Positions 10,005 to 21,258 are shown, counted from the stretch's first letter. The stretch is DNA of 60,000 bases from Branchiostoma floridae (GCF_000003815.2 NC_049994.1:15110659-15170658), one strand, 5' to 3'. Notes: generated by a model not told the origin, from the letters alone. Translations and numbers: made by a program.

Positions 10005-11153
10005 CTAGGGCAAGGCAGCCAAACCGGCCTTAAAGGCCTCGACTGACGGGGCCTGGGCAGTGTGCCCCGGCAGTCCGTTCCACTCGACAACCGTGCGAGG
10101 GAAAAAAGAAAACTTAAAACAGTCTCTTTTAGCTGTGATTAACTGATACTTAAACATGTGACTTCCTCTGGTTCTGCGTTGGGCTGGTTTAAGGTACTGG
10201 GTTGAAGGTATGTTGATGATACCATTCACAATTTTGTAAAGAGTGATTAGACGTGCGTCTCTCCTTCTGTCAGCGAGGAGTGGCCATTGTAGGCTCTTGA
10301 GCATTTCTGATACACTACTGGTTCTGCGATAATCGTTGACGGTCACTCTTGCCGCTCTACGCTGCACTCTTTCTAGTGCCTGGGCCCCACTGATAGTATA
10401 GGGGTCCCACACTGCTGCACTGTACTCCAGGTGCGGGCGTACCAACGCCTTATAGCATGTTGATTTGACCCGTGGTGGGCAGTGCTGTAAGTTGCGGCGA
10501 ATGACCGCCAGTATTCGATTCGCTTCACCAGTTGCGTATTTTATATGTGTGTCCCACTTCATGTCATGAGCTAGTTGGACACCAAGATATGGGTGGGTTT
10601 TGACACTTGTAAGGTTTTCTGAACAAAGAACATATTGAGAAATGATTGGTTTACGTTTGTGAGTTATATGAAGTGTGTGGCACTTAGATGGATTAAACGA
10701 CATCTGCCATTGGTTTTGCCAATGGGTCAGTGCGTCAAGGTCAGCTTGTAAGCCTTGTACGTCACTCGGGTGTTCAATAATACGGTAAAGCAGGCAATCG
10801 TCTGCAAACAAACGCACGTTGGACCCAACAATATCAGGTAAATCATTTATGTAAAGTAGGAACAAGAGGGGTCCCAGAATAGTTCCTTGGGGCACTCCCG
10901 ACAAAACCTTTGTGGGTTTCGAGGACTCCCCATCAAGGACAACTGCCTGGGTCCTTTGTGTAAGGAAGGCTTAAAGCCAAGACAAAAGATTACCAGAGAC
11001 GCCGCAGTGCTGGAGCTTACTCAGAAGGCGATTGTGGGGAACCATATCAAAAGCCTTGCTGAAATCGAGCACTACGGCGTCAACCTGTTTTCCTTGGTCA
11101 AGGGCACTAGTCAGGTCGTGAGTCGTGACCAATAGCTGGCTTTCACAAGAGAG
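10005..11153 (-). pseudogene. Jockey/CR1-type LINE reverse transcriptase, 5' truncated with a stop
   Basis: The minus strand encodes RT motif A (VVLDFSKAFDMVPHNRLL), then SGVPQGTILGPLLFLLYIND, the catalytic box FADDC (motif C), SFNPSKC and YLGVQL. The usual post-RT region LERVQRRAARV follows. An in-frame TAA at 10973-10971 falls between motif A and SGVPQG. The 5' part (endonuclease) is missing and the 3' end runs into poly-G and the gap. The motif set fits the jockey/CR1 group; a closer family is not assigned. The stretch 11154-11711 shows no gene. Confidence 0.88.
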
Positions 11154-11711
11154 CTTTTTTCACTTTCACTTCCTTACTCTTTGTTTTACACCTTTTCTAC
11201 ACGCTTTAAACTTGGACCACGCTTCTCGCTTATTTATTTCATCTTTAAACAGATGGGTAGCCCCTACAACAGTGCATAGTTGATTTCCAAGGGGGCCCAT
11301 CAAACATACATGTAAATAATAAATACAGGACAGAAACGTGGTAACAATCAGTCAAACTTTGAACACCCAGGGACAACATACACTACAGAAAACATAAAAC
11401 CGGTGCGTCAAAACATAATCAGTGTCCATACTCATGTCGAAAACGTTCCAAGGTCAAAATCAATATGTCAAGAGATGGGGTGGAGGTCAGAGGTCAAATC
11501 ATATATCAAATCATGTGTAAAACGAAAATTAATGAAACTGAAATTTACAAAGCATGGATACTAAATCATATGTAAAGATTGAACAAACAAAAAAATTAAA
11601 AGAACAGTAAGGCACATCAGAGACAAAAGTGCTTTTCCATACTACAATATTACTTCACCTCACCTCACCTATCCCTTGACCTTCTGGTGGGTCGTTGGGG
11701 CACCATGTGAA

Positions 11712-12262
11712 TTACTTGAGGTCAGATAAACATATGTTCTTCAGAGATGTTTTAAAGCCTTTTAGTGTTGTGATGTTTCTTATGTTATCTGCTAGTTTGT
11801 TGTACTGGCTAGTGCCAGTGTATGCAAATGTTTTTTGTCCACAAGTGGTGGTGTAGCTTGGTGGGTGTAGTTTAGTGGTCTGCCTAGTGTTGTAAGTATG
11901 GATACGAGAGTTGTGCTGAAATATGGCGGATAGGTGTGTTGGTGCCAAGCCTGTCAGACATTTGAAAACCATAATGCATGTGTGCTCGAATCTCCTATCA
12001 GCCAGGTATTTCCAGTTGAGAGTTTGGTGGAGGTTCACAGTGCTGATTTCCCGTTGCCTACGTTGTAGCACCACCCTTGCCGCTCTGTTTTGTAGTATTT
12101 GTAGTTGCCGTTGTTTGGTGGCCCCACAGGTTCCCCAGACAGTGTCACAATAGTCGAAAATAGGCAATATCATAGTCTTGTACAACATGTCAGCAATACT
12201 GAAAGTCAGGCAGTGTCTGAGGCGTTTAAGTAGTCCAATCCTCTGTGACACCCTACTACAAG
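11712..12262 (-). pseudogene. LINE ORF2 C-terminal fragment
   Basis: About 183 codons are open on the minus strand up to a stop at 11712. They read SQRIGLLKRLRHCL, MILPIFDYCDTVWGTC, LQILQNRAARVVLQ and LADRRFEHTCIMVFKCL. This is the post-RT part of a jockey/CR1-like LINE. It is a different copy from 10005-11153, because the two overlap in homology. The 5' edge joins a palindromic DNA element at 12263. Confidence 0.8.
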
Positions 12263-12680
12263 CTGTCAATGTTGCTATGATATGCGATATTGCAGAAGAT
12301 CGTAGCACGCTATCGATACGATATGGTTACGTCCCTGTCGCAACATCGTTCAAGTATTTTCGCTTGTTTACGGTACCCTTTTTCAAAACGTTATTTTGAC
12401 ACGGAAATTGTAAAGCTGTGCAAATGGGACGTATGGGCATCGATCCCGTATTTATGTCTATTTTCGCCTCTTTAAGGTACCTTTTTCAATATGAAATTTT
12501 GACACGGATATGATGCCATAGAGTACCATCCTCCGTAGTCGCCGCAAGCGAAAGTATTGAGCCAGCGGTCACTGCGGAGGATGGTACTCAGGCTAGGTAC
12601 AGGGGGCCTCTGTACCAAATTTTCGGTCATTCGGTTGTTATACCAGGGTACAGGGGGCCAAAATGAAATGTAAAACAAAA
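12263..12680. repeat. Palindromic DNA-element pieces and 51-bp repeat remnant
   Basis: Bases 12270-12520 carry GATATGCGATATTGCAG, CGATACGATATGGTTACG and TTTTGACACGGAA, as at 24237-24650 and 30900-31150. Bases 12527-12590 hold an inverted pair (CCATCCTCCGTAGT, CTGCGGAGGATGG). Bases 12595-12660 match the 51-bp tandem unit seen at 23890-24236 (GGTACAGGGGGCC). Confidence 0.6.
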
Positions 12681-12823
12681 ATTAATCCGCAACTCATACG
12701 GACACGACATACGGTTAAGTTTGACCCCCCCCCCCTTATGTTACTTTACAATGGCACTGATAAGTTTTGGAAGGTCACTTAAGAACACATTATTTGACCC
12801 CTAAAATCATGACCTTGACTTAC

Positions 12824-13224
12824 CAGTTTCACAGATAAAACCAACTGTTGACGAACAGGGCCCGTCGTTCCATTTATTTCTGTTGTTGTAGTACTTATGT
12901 GTTGCAGGGAGGTACTGTGCGCATTTCTCGTATCCACCCTTATTATCCGGCTGCCCTTCTCCCCAGTCGGTGTACGACAGTTCTCCGCCATCTACGTAAT
13001 TCCACGAGCCATCCCTACGGTCAAGTCCAAAAAAGAAATACGCTTTCCTGTTCGCAGCGTTCTTCAACTCGATGAGAAAGTCTTTTGTTGTGTTGTCGCG
13101 AGGCATAGCCAGAGTGCCGCCGTCAGCTCGGCAGGTCGCCAAAGCCTCGCCGTAGGTATTCTTTCTGTTGTAGGCACGGTAACACAAGCCGGTATGTGCG
13201 AGGTACGAGTGGCTATCGGAACAC
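12824..13224 (-). CDS. C-type lectin domain exon, gene A
   Basis: One exon of 401 bp encodes a full CTLD of about 133 residues. It starts RCSDSHSYLAHTGLCYRAYN and includes TYGEALATCRADGGTLAMP, FFFGLDRRDGSWNYVDG, the QPD motif (GEGQPDNKGG), the WND motif (KWNDGPC) and the final FICET. QPD plus WND predicts Ca2+-dependent galactose-type binding. The acceptor is a long pyrimidine tract ending TGCAAG and the donor is GTAAGTC. The exon enters in phase 2 and leaves in phase 1, and so is the only ectodomain exon here that does not enter in phase 1. The next exon downstream is the hevein-like one at 6844. Confidence 0.93.
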
Positions 13225-13525
13225 CTTGCAGTCAAAAGAGGTTATTATAGAATAGTCGAAAAAGAAGAAATACCAGACTATTTCCATACTCATTTGTGCA
13301 GCAGCTCTGGTGGGAACTTACTGAGCGGGTCTGGCTTGACTTTTTCCCAATCATATCTCAGTGAAATGGTTATTAATCGGATGGTTATACTTAGGCAGTA
13401 TTGTGGGAAGATCTGCACACATTTTGTGAATTTCATGGTCCCATAGGACCCATGTGATCGGCATAGAATGATGTGAGGACGCGCGACTGACAAATTTGCC
13501 ATGCTCATCTAGCCCTGGACCCTAC

Positions 13526-13770
13526 CTGTAATAACGTGCTCCACAGAATTGATTGGTACATTTGATAGCGATCCAGGTAATGTATTAATATATAGAAAGA
13601 ATAGACTTCTCGAGAATTTTATTTTCCTGTCAAAATTGGATAAACAGAATTTTATACAAACCATTGATGGTGGTAGCATCTTGTCCTTTAGTCGTCTGGA
13701 CAGTGATAGCGTCTTGTCCTGTAGTCGTCTGGATAGTGTTCAGTCCACTCAAGTTGTCATCTTGCAAAGG
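13526..13770 (-). pseudogene. Stalk exon of cassette A, frameshifted
   Basis: The acceptor is ATTTATCTGCAG, followed by PLQDDNLSGLNTIQ and two 11-residue units of the type QTTKGQDATTI, ending at a GTAGGG donor. Against copy C (241 bp) this copy has 245 bp: four extra bases near 13648 shift the frame into a TGA at 13632-13630. Copies B and C are open to the donor. The extra bases make the exon leave in phase 2, which happens to suit the CTLD exon, but the stop remains. Either gene A is broken here or a different splice is used. Confidence 0.6.
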
Positions 13771-14123
13771 CTGCAGATAAATGTTAAAGTGTGTGTTTTA
13801 GATCTTACAGCCTAATAAAGTTATAGTCTAAAGTTGTTGTGCAACACCACCTCCATAAGGCTAAAAGGAAAAATAAACACCTTGCAATTCAGCAAGGAGA
13901 ATGGAAGCAAGTCTAACTTCTTTTAAGCACAATGATCATATTAGACAACGTTGTCGTTGCCTTTGACACTGCAGTTGTTACATAGCTATAGGATAGCACA
14001 GTTCACTACACGAAAACTTGAATATCCGGTCGTTTTTGGGGTTGCATATGTCCCGTGAAACCTGGTGTATCCGGGGCATGTGCAGTCATATCCTGTTATG
14101 ACAAGCGCGGGTCCTGCATATTA

Positions 14124-14701
14124 CGAGGGGCATTCAATAAGTAATGTCCCTGACCCATTTCCCATAGCAGGAGATTAATGAAACTTGGCACAGTTATTAG
14201 TCTTTCTCTTCATAGGAACCACCCAGAGTTTTGCATTTCTCCCATCATTTGATGTAGCTCTGGACACCGTTCTTGTAGGACATCCCAGGTTGGTCCTCCG
14301 ACAGATGCCTCATCAATGGCAGAAGAGGGACGACCAGGTCTGGGAGCTGTTTCCACAGACTTCCGACCTTGTTTGAATTCAGGATGCCAGCGTTTTACAA
14401 GGTCATATGATGGGGCATCATCACCATAAGTTTTTTTCATTTCATCAAAAGTCCCCTTTGGTGTGCGTCCTTTCAAATACAAAAACCGGATCACTGCGCG
14501 ACACTCAACTTGCTCCATTTCACACCTGGTCCATTTCACACCTGACTCAGTTCAAACACCAGTAAATCAGTAACCACAATTAGTTCAGAGCTGTTTTTTG
14601 CAACATAACCCATAGAGATATGACTCATTACACATGCAAAATTTCATCTAGATCAAACAACTGGAAGTGGGTCAGGGACATTACTTATTGAATGCCCCTC
14701 G
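14124..14701 (-). mobile_element. Mariner-type element with transposase remnant
   Basis: Perfect terminal repeats (CGAGGGGCATTCAATAAG...) enclose 578 bp, and TA flanks both ends (14122-14123 and 14702-14703). On the minus strand, 14539-14210 encodes the N-terminal DNA-binding part of a mariner transposase (MEQVECRAVIRFLYLKG, YDLVKRWHPEFKQGRKS, APRPGRPS). It then runs into unrelated sequence, and no catalytic D,D motifs are present. So this is a deleted, nonautonomous element. It interrupts the intron between the stalk exon and the 53-codon exon, and copies B and C lack it. Confidence 0.88.
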
Positions 14702-14828
14702 TACCGCTTATGCCTGCACATCCGGTAATTGGACATGTATGGGGATATGCGGCCCCTGCTCACGTCTCGTGTCTTGAGTAATGCCAAACAAGAGACCATC
14801 TTGTGTGTGAATTGATAGACGTACTTAC

Positions 14829-14987
14829 AGTGTCACAGTTGGCTCGGTCGACGAAAGAGAGATGTTCCACCTCTGTCATCAATGGTTCGAATTCGGCCAC
14901 AGACAACTTGGTGCACGTTCCGCCATCGGCCTCCCATCCAAACGAACGTGGGGAGTGTTCTTGTTTAAATCCTTGGTAGTACTTCGT
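14829..14987 (-). CDS. 53-codon cassette exon, second tandem copy (A)
   Basis: This 159-bp exon lies between a CCGTTTCAG acceptor and a GTAAGT donor, phase 0 in and out. It reads TKYYQGFKQEHSPRSFGWEA, GGTCTKLSVAEFEP and ends FVDRANCDT. I recognise no domain. It has two Cys and an acidic C-terminal half. Phase 0 fits the transmembrane exon upstream and the stalk exon downstream. Four near-identical copies exist (also 15619, 50483, 51263), so it belongs to an internally duplicated unit. Coding status rests on splice sites and frame. Confidence 0.55.
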
Positions 14988-15618
14988 CTGAAACGGCTTA
15001 TATGAGATACATAATTATACATATCAAGCGGGGGAATGGCATATCATACGTCTGTGCTCTATTTCGGGAAAACTGAAGACTTTCTTTAATGGCAGTTACC
15101 TGTTTTGCTTGGAAAGGAATGGCTTAATTAATGTATATGTAGCATACTTAGGCCTATGGACATGTTGTGCTGATGCCTTTATGGTTACAGTCGTCCTAAA
15201 TTAGGGTCTGTAGGCAAGGATCGTCTTTTATTTCTTTTTGTGTTAGATTTCAGCCAAAGTGACCCTACAAATGCAGTTTAACGTAAAAATGAAATGCATT
15301 GGGACACTGTTACATACAGTCAGTAATCATACAGATATGCACTGTGCGGGCACAATATACATATTCATAAATTGAACATTTTGCAGATAAATGGTAAAGT
15401 GTGTGTTTTAGATCTTACAGCCTAATAAAGTTATAGCATAAGTTGTTGTGCAACACCACCTCCATAAGGCTAAAAGGAAAAATAAACACATTGCAATTCA
15501 GCAAGGAGAATGGAAGCAAGTCGAACTTCTTTTAAGCACAATGATCACATTAGACAACGTTGTCGTTGCCTTTGACACTGCAGTTGTTACATAGGATAGC
15601 ACAGTTGTTACTCCTTAC

Positions 15619-15777
15619 AGTGTCACAGTTGGCTCGGTCGACGAAAGAGAGATGTTCTACCTCTGTCATCAATGGTTCCAATTCGGCCACAGACAACTTG
15701 GTGCACGTTCCGCCATCGGCCTCCCATCCAAACGAACGTGGGGAGTGTTCTTGTTTAAATCCTTGGTAGTACTTCGT
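15619..15777 (-). CDS. 53-codon cassette exon, first tandem copy (A)
   Basis: Same exon as at 14829 with a GTAAGG donor and one visible replacement (AEFEP becomes AELEP). The unit that carries it begins with sequence matching the stalk exon's acceptor region (near 15382, as near 13772), so the duplication included intron on both sides. Both copies are phase 0, so including both or skipping one keeps the frame. Confidence 0.55.
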
Positions 15778-16402
15778 CTGAAACGGCTTATATGAGATAC
15801 ATAATTATACATATCAAGCGGGGGAATGGCATATCATACATCTGTGCTCTATTTCGGAAAAGTTAAGACTTTCTTTAATGGCAGTTACCTGTTTTGCTTG
15901 GAAGGCATGGCTTAATTAATGTATATGTAGCATACTTAGGCCTATGGAAATGTGCTGATGCCTTTATGGTTACAGTCGTCCTAAATTAGGGTCTGTAGGC
16001 AAGGATCGTCTTTTATTTCTTTTTGTGTTAGATTTCAGCCAAAGTGACCCTACAAATGCAGTTTAACGTAAAAATGAAATGCATTGGGACACTGTTGCAT
16101 ACAGTAATCATACAGATATGCACTGTGCGGGCACAATATATATTCATAAATTGAACCAAGGCATGTAATGTTAACTAAACATTCTTACATCCACTGTTCA
16201 AAGTCTTCATGTGATAGTAGAGTGTGAAATAAAAATGTGCATGTCTTAGACTACTAGAATTCTGTCTTGTGTCATCATCACTCTTTTTTTTTCATATAGT
16301 ACCAGCAAGGACATTGTATAAGACAATAAAATTACAGCTGTGGAGGTGCAAAAATTACATCATGGCTGTTCCTGTACTATGTGCATATTGAATTCAAGGT
16401 AC

Positions 16403-16627
16403 CGCTAGTTCACCTTTATCCACGGGTAACCTATATCCGTTTGCTTTCCAAAATAGGGTATTTAGTAATGTCAAGTCGACGGACGGTGGATTTAAATTGC
16501 AATATTTTGAAAACGTTACAATTTAAAACCACATTCCGTTGACCGGAACCCCCCCCCCCCCCAAAAAAAATACCCTGTTTTCAAAACAATGGATATAGGT
16601 TATCTCGCGGATAAAGGTAAACTAGCG
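16403..16627. mobile_element. MITE with CGCTAGTT ends (A)
   Basis: The left end CGCTAGTTCACCTTTATCC and the inverted right end GGATAAAGGTAAACTAGCG enclose 225 bp. A poly-C/poly-A run lies inside. Copies are at 52053-52278 (full) and 37191-37308 (right half only). It abuts the donor side of the transmembrane exon. Confidence 0.75.
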
Positions 16628-16639
16628 TTAGCAACTGAC

Positions 16640-16821
16640 CGAATACATTTCAGCTCTCTGTCCTGATACGTCGATGACATACATGACAAAGCAAGCTACC
16701 GCACCCAGCAAGGCTGCTACTGCAATAGTGATGGCGAGACCACGGAATAACCGGCGTAGCATCGTCTTGTACCGTTTAGTGTCCCCACACATGTATCCTG
16801 TAACAGTGCATACAATAAGGT
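16640..16821 (-). CDS. Transmembrane exon of cassette A
   Basis: The frame carries LIVCTVTGYMCGDTKRYKTM, then a basic run (KRYK...LRRLFR) and a 23-residue hydrophobic helix beginning GLAITIAVAALLG, then DVSGQRAEMYS. Basic residues before the helix predict type II topology (N-terminus inside). The donor GTCAGT (phase 0) fits the next exon. The acceptor is uncertain: GTGAAAG|AC would join exon 2 in phase 1, while an ATG at 16846 and an AG at 16829 also keep this frame. The same frame is intact in copies B and C, with only a few substitutions. Confidence 0.55.
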
Positions 16822-16918
16822 CTTTCACCTCCGAAAATAGTTTCATCAGGTTGGTATAAAATAGGATATAGGAGAATTCTTTTTACACAACCATCAGGTA
16901 CTTACATTGCTTATGTTT

Positions 16919-17018
16919 NNNNNNNNNNNNNNNNNNNNNNNNNNNNNNNNNNNNNNNNNNNNNNNNNNNNNNNNNNNNNNNNNNNNNNNNNNNNNNNNNN
17001 NNNNNNNNNNNNNNNNNN
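16919..17018. other. Assembly gap (100 N)
   Basis: There are 100 N bases inside the palindromic region downstream of cassette A's second exon. Copies B and C show that the palindrome's centre belongs here. Confidence 0.99.
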
Positions 17019-17125
17019 GCGGTTCATTGCAGGCGGTTCAGACGATTTTTGTAGATGTAATTTGTCCCCTGGTAGTAGGCGAGCGCATCCAGCAGCAGTC
17101 CATCCTGCGGTTTTATGTCCGTTGT

Positions 17126-17215
17126 TTAGCCGTCCTGTCGGGAAAAGCTGAAGTATTCGGCCTCCTTTTTCGGTCCGAGGTCCAGCAGTTCGTCGCCTTC
17201 GTTGAATCCGTATTT
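17126..17215 (-). CDS. Unassigned exon-like frame, copy A only
   Basis: A textbook branch site and acceptor (CTAACTG, then CTTCTCCTCCTCCCAG) precedes the frame KYGFNEGDELLDLGPKKEAE, then YFSFSRQDG and TAA at 17128-17126. The same frame stays open after the stop with plausible composition (TTDIKPQDGLLLDALAYYQG...), so the TAA may be a nonsense change. It lies next to a gap and is absent from copies B and C. No domain is recognised, and it could be a fragment of another gene or element. Confidence 0.35.
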   Translation of the reverse strand, partial: KYGFNEGDELLDLGPKKEAEYFSFSRQDG

Positions 17216-17996
17216 CTGGGAGGAGGAGAAGTACAGTTAGTAGCTCCGATGTAAGGTGTCTGAGAGATATCGAAACGTAAGCAATGTAAGTCCTTGCTGG
17301 TTGTGTAAAAAGAATTCTCCTATATCCTAAGGTCTTTCACACGTCCGAGTACCCACGCGCGGCGGAATTTGTGGGTAATATGTCAAAGGTGAAAGCTCTT
17401 AACTTGTAAACAGTTCTTGTCTCGATTTGCTTAACAATTTTCCGACGTGTTTTGTTTATGGACAGTGACCACTTATTCACACAACCGCAGAAGGCTCAGT
17501 TCGAGTCTGATTCCAGACATGTAGCAACCCTTTTCATAGAAAATGCAAGAGACATTTCACATTGATGAGACAGTGCAGGGTGCAGATTTTCAGATTTGAC
17601 AAAAGGAAGGTTCTGTTCCATTTTTAAGCCTGTGCAGACCCCTAATTTGAAGTGGTCAGTCCTTAAGTTGTCGTTATGCGATGAGAACCGCAAGAACTTT
17701 CGCCGATCAGAATTCTTTTTAAATCAGACTTTTAGGACGCTTGAGATAGCGAGGTGCATACTGACACCCTGAACCTGCCTATTTTGACATTTATAATCAC
17801 CTATACATATGTCTATTAGTATCCTTTGCCCTCATGTCTCAGGGGCCTCCACCTTTGAAATATTACCCACAACTTCTGTCGCTTGGAAGTGTGAAAGAGC
17901 ACTTAAATCATATTCCTTTATGTATTTTTCTTTTGATTTCTTGCTATGGTCTACATTGTCAATCACTTCGACAACGTTGTTAATACCCCTGCCACA

Positions 17997-18073
17997 TTAT
18001 CCACGATCTTCGGGCGTATAGATGGAAGGTCGGCCATGTTTAAGATCGACAGAGGGTTGCGCGCATTTTTCAC
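17997..18073 (-). CDS. Possible alternative last exon, copy A
   Basis: After a TTTTCAG acceptor, phase-1 entry (as exon 2 requires) reads GEKCAQPSVDLKHGRPSIYT, PEDRG and TAA. Copies B (38574-38498) and C (53526-53450) keep the same frame, acceptor and stop with a few replacements. Joined to exons 1 and 2 it would make a soluble protein of about 72 residues that lacks the membrane anchor. A longer frame in another phase is open only in copy C. Confidence 0.35.
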
Positions 18074-18610
18074 CTGAAAACCGTCCCTGTCACATATAAG
18101 CCATGCTAATTGTTGTGCAATAAAGTTATTATTATAAGCGAGGCTCGGGCGATTGACGCAGACTCGTCGTCCGATCGAATCGCGCCTAATGTGAGGGGGG
18201 TATTAGGAACACGGAATTATGAAAATCCTACTCATGCGCTGTCGTTATTTTCATATAGTGAGGCTACAACAATTTGATCTAGAAATACGAGGCTAGAAAC
18301 AAACCAAGTAAACAGAAAATAGGCCGTGATAGACCTAAATGTTCTTTTTAGAAGTTACAGTCACCGCACTCTCAACATATTTGACGTATACCAGCAAACA
18401 CTAGTACTACTTTTCCCAGAGATAAATCCATGTAAAACCTCAACGATCGCGATTGCACGTAGCATACAAGCCTTGCTCTCCCCCGCATTGCTTATTGAAA
18501 TACTTAATATCGCGAAAACAATCACACATGTTCAGAGCGAAATTGTGGCGGGGTGTGTTGTTCATAATTGATTCCGAGGAATGAAACTCCCCGTACATAG
18601 CATGGTAAAT

Positions 18611-19110
18611 AGGGGTGGGTACTGATATAGAAAATTCAGGTTCAGGTACTGTCCAGGCTCAGAGGATCAAGTCCAGATCCGGACCTGTACTTGGCCCTTA
18701 TTATCTATGAAATCTGTGAATGGGCGATACTCAAAACAATCATTCCATTTCGCTACAAAGGATTCCGTTTGGTGGAGTATCCAACGTCCATAGGCGTTTT
18801 AAAATCCTAGCCATGTCATGTAAACAACACTAACTGCCTCTGTTTTAGACCTCTCACTCTCTTGTTTTAAACCAAGTCTGCACTAATGGTGTAGTAACTC
18901 GCGATAGGTACAAAGAATAACTATAAACTCTCCTCTACTTTGCTCTCCTTTTCTTGGATCTGAAAACCCTAAAATACGTCAACGCCTGTCGGTATAACGT
19001 GTAAATTTTCGAATCGGTCCAACATCCGGTCCACTGATTCTTTAAGTCCGTTTTTTTTTTTTTGGACCGGTCCAACAAGAATAGCCGTTTTCGTACCGGT
19101 ACCCACCCCT
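18611..19110. mobile_element. MITE with AGGGGTGGGTAC ends (A)
   Basis: The left end AGGGGTGGGTACTG and right end GTACCCACCCCT are inverted. The interior has CAGGTTCAGGTACTG, GGTCCAGATCCGGACC-like and GGACCGGTCC words. Copies lie at 40368-40696 and 54206-54698. Short terminal repeats of this kind occur in hAT-like elements, but no target duplication was confirmed. Confidence 0.55.
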
Positions 19111-19452
19111 AATCGTAACCATTTAATTTTACCATACGCATATTTCTTTCTCAGACCAATTATGTGCCAACGCCCTGTTGACATTTCAGGTTGTTTACTT
19201 GTACTAGGTACGATCTATGGAATACGTTTCAGCTCAGCCTTCTAACGTGAAACGTTCACCAAAAGTTTTTGTCAAGAAGATCACTTCAGCTTTGTTTTGT
19301 TCGAATCTTTCAAATATCTCATTATCAATAGGCTTTATTTGAATAAACTTCATTGTAAAAACAGATACAATATCATTGTAGTTGAAGACAAAACCACTAT
19401 ATGTAGTTACAATGATGTATAATTGATATCAAACGTAACCAAGACAAAATAC

Positions 19453-19560
19453 CTCCGTCCACATTCTGTTGGCTACTACCTTGACTTCCAACATTGTCAC
19501 ACCCGTAGTCAGGATTGACATTGCTTTCAGTAGCTGTGGTGGGCTTACTTTTGGTCCCTC
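19453..19560 (-). CDS. Cytoplasmic exon 2, cassette A
   Basis: This 108-bp exon is phase 1 in and out, with a GTATTT donor and a weak acceptor ending TGTCGAAG. It reads GTKSKPTTATESNVNPDYGC, DNVGSQGSSQQNVDG: polar, Ser/Thr/Asn/Gln-rich, with no domain. Copies B and C keep length and frame (B has NVDPDYGCENVG). It is placed on the cytoplasmic side by the type II model. The single Tyr in NPDYG has no clear motif around it. Confidence 0.5.
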
Positions 19561-19938
19561 CTTCGACAATTAAATTGCCAAATATTTTTTTTAAACTTAT
19601 TTAGTTAGATAAGATCTAATCAAATCGTATTGTCTAACTGTAATGCTCAGTACAGAATTAAATGTGTCCCATATCGTGACGTGCTAGCTGTTAAAAATTG
19701 ACGTTAAAGAAAAAAGGATTTATTTACTTTGGAATTTTCCCGACAAAATCAATGACTACAGCTTGGTTGTTCTATATAAAGTAGGCTATTGGCGTAGAAA
19801 AATCATTTTAAAACACAATTGAACAAGGAGTCTGCCGTCTCTATGTCTCCATGTGCTGTTTGAATTTTGAATTTTGAAACTCATAAATAGCGAATCGTAC
19901 GCTGTTGTTAGATAAGGTAGTAGTGTTTTGTCACTTAC

Positions 19939-19972
19939 CTGTATTGACATTTCTGAATGATGGTGATGCCAT
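19939..19972 (-). CDS. Start exon of gene A
   Basis: CACAAGATGG gives an ATG with a favourable start context. The exon codes MASPSFRNVNT plus one base before a strong GTAAGTG donor (phase 1). All three cassettes keep it, with one replacement in C (T to R before the donor). There is no signal peptide, which suits a type II anchor. I see no TATA box in the 100 bases upstream, and an untranslated first exon is possible. Confidence 0.5.
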
Positions 19973-20556
19973 CTTGTGAAGAAAGTCAAAATTTACAAAA
20001 TTTTCTGGGACTGTTTAGCCTCAAGAAACAAATGCTGAATGTTTGGACAAATTAATGCGGAAAATGACTGCTGTATGGCCAGTAAAAGCTAGTGTAGTCT
20101 AAAGCACTTATTTGTAGACTAATCATGCAAAGATGATGACTAAATCATATGGGTTTATTAGTCACGACATGCTATGACGTAAAATCATGCCGAAAAATAT
20201 TGTTCATAAAGAAATATATCAACAAGGAAAATTCCGAAGTATCTGGAATGTATATTTTTACGCAGATTATGGCATAACATGTTGTAACAATATCTTCTAG
20301 ACATCGACAGTATTTGTTAATAATATTTGAATCTAAGCTTTATTGTGTTTTTTAATGTTAATGTGTGTGCCATTGTGAACCTATAACTCCATAATGCTTG
20401 GATGGGTCATGGGGGCTTAACTCCAGGAGTAAACACTAATGGCAATCCGTATTTAATAGCGATAATGTAAATATTGGAAAGTTGAAGGTGTCATAATCTC
20501 ATCCCTGAAAATTCCATAATAACTCACACCACACAGCAGCCGACAAGCAGAACTAT

Positions 20557-20801
20557 ACTCCCTTGCAGTCTTCGGAACGGGGCTGTTTTTTTTGGGGGGG
20601 GGGGTGCGTTGGTCCGCGATTTTCAACGTTGGCTATGTTCTATTGTGCAGGGAAAGGGAGTTTCTTGAGGAAGGCTGTTTGCCGTGATAGCGAGTTTTCC
20701 GTGATAGCGAGTTTCTGCCCCCTCCGAGCCAAAATCGCGGGCCAACGCCCCCCTCCCCCCAACAAAAAAAAACAACCCTGTTCCGAAGACTGCAAGGGAG
20801 T
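20557..20801. mobile_element. MITE with ACTCCCTTGCAGTC ends (A)
   Basis: The ends ACTCCCTTGCAGTCTTCGG and CCGAAGACTGCAAGGGAGT are perfect inverted repeats. Next come a poly-T/poly-G run on the left and a poly-C/poly-A run on the right, enclosing GATAGCGAGTTTTCCGTGAT tandem words. Copies lie at 42133-42377 and 56144-56395. The homopolymer runs vary between copies. Confidence 0.75.
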
Positions 20802-21258
20802 CTAAAGCAGAACACAGTTTTCGGCCTATGGGGATTTCTATAGTTAAGGGCCTCAAGGTGACTGGCTTCGACGCATCAAAAAATATAGTAGGGTGCACTT
20901 TTGGAATACCAAAAACGGATATGTTTGAGTTGAAGGTAAAAGCCACAAAATATTTTTTTTTAAATAAAAAATACCTGTCGGCGTATCGTCTTTGAAATGC
21001 CCATCTGCGGAGGTCACAGAACTGCAGCCGGCTCACACTAGAAAAGTTGCGTAATGGGGCGCATATATACACGAAATTTAAAGCTTTCAGAATCCAAATC
21101 ATGCAGTCTCAAAGTCGACACCTCCTTTGACCACGCAGCACAGGTTATATCGATATCTGTCTGTCTCTCAAATAAGGCTGTTTACCGCTCCTTCAACAGT
21201 TTTATACGTACTACTTTATCTAACCGCGTCATAGACCCCGGCCGGGGTTCGCTCATTA

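Noticed and set aside
20975-21043. Short exon-like stretch VSRLQFCDLRRWAFQ with GT and AG borders (also about 56655-56735)
   Set aside because: It lies upstream of the start exon, fits no neighbouring phase and has no recognisable domain.
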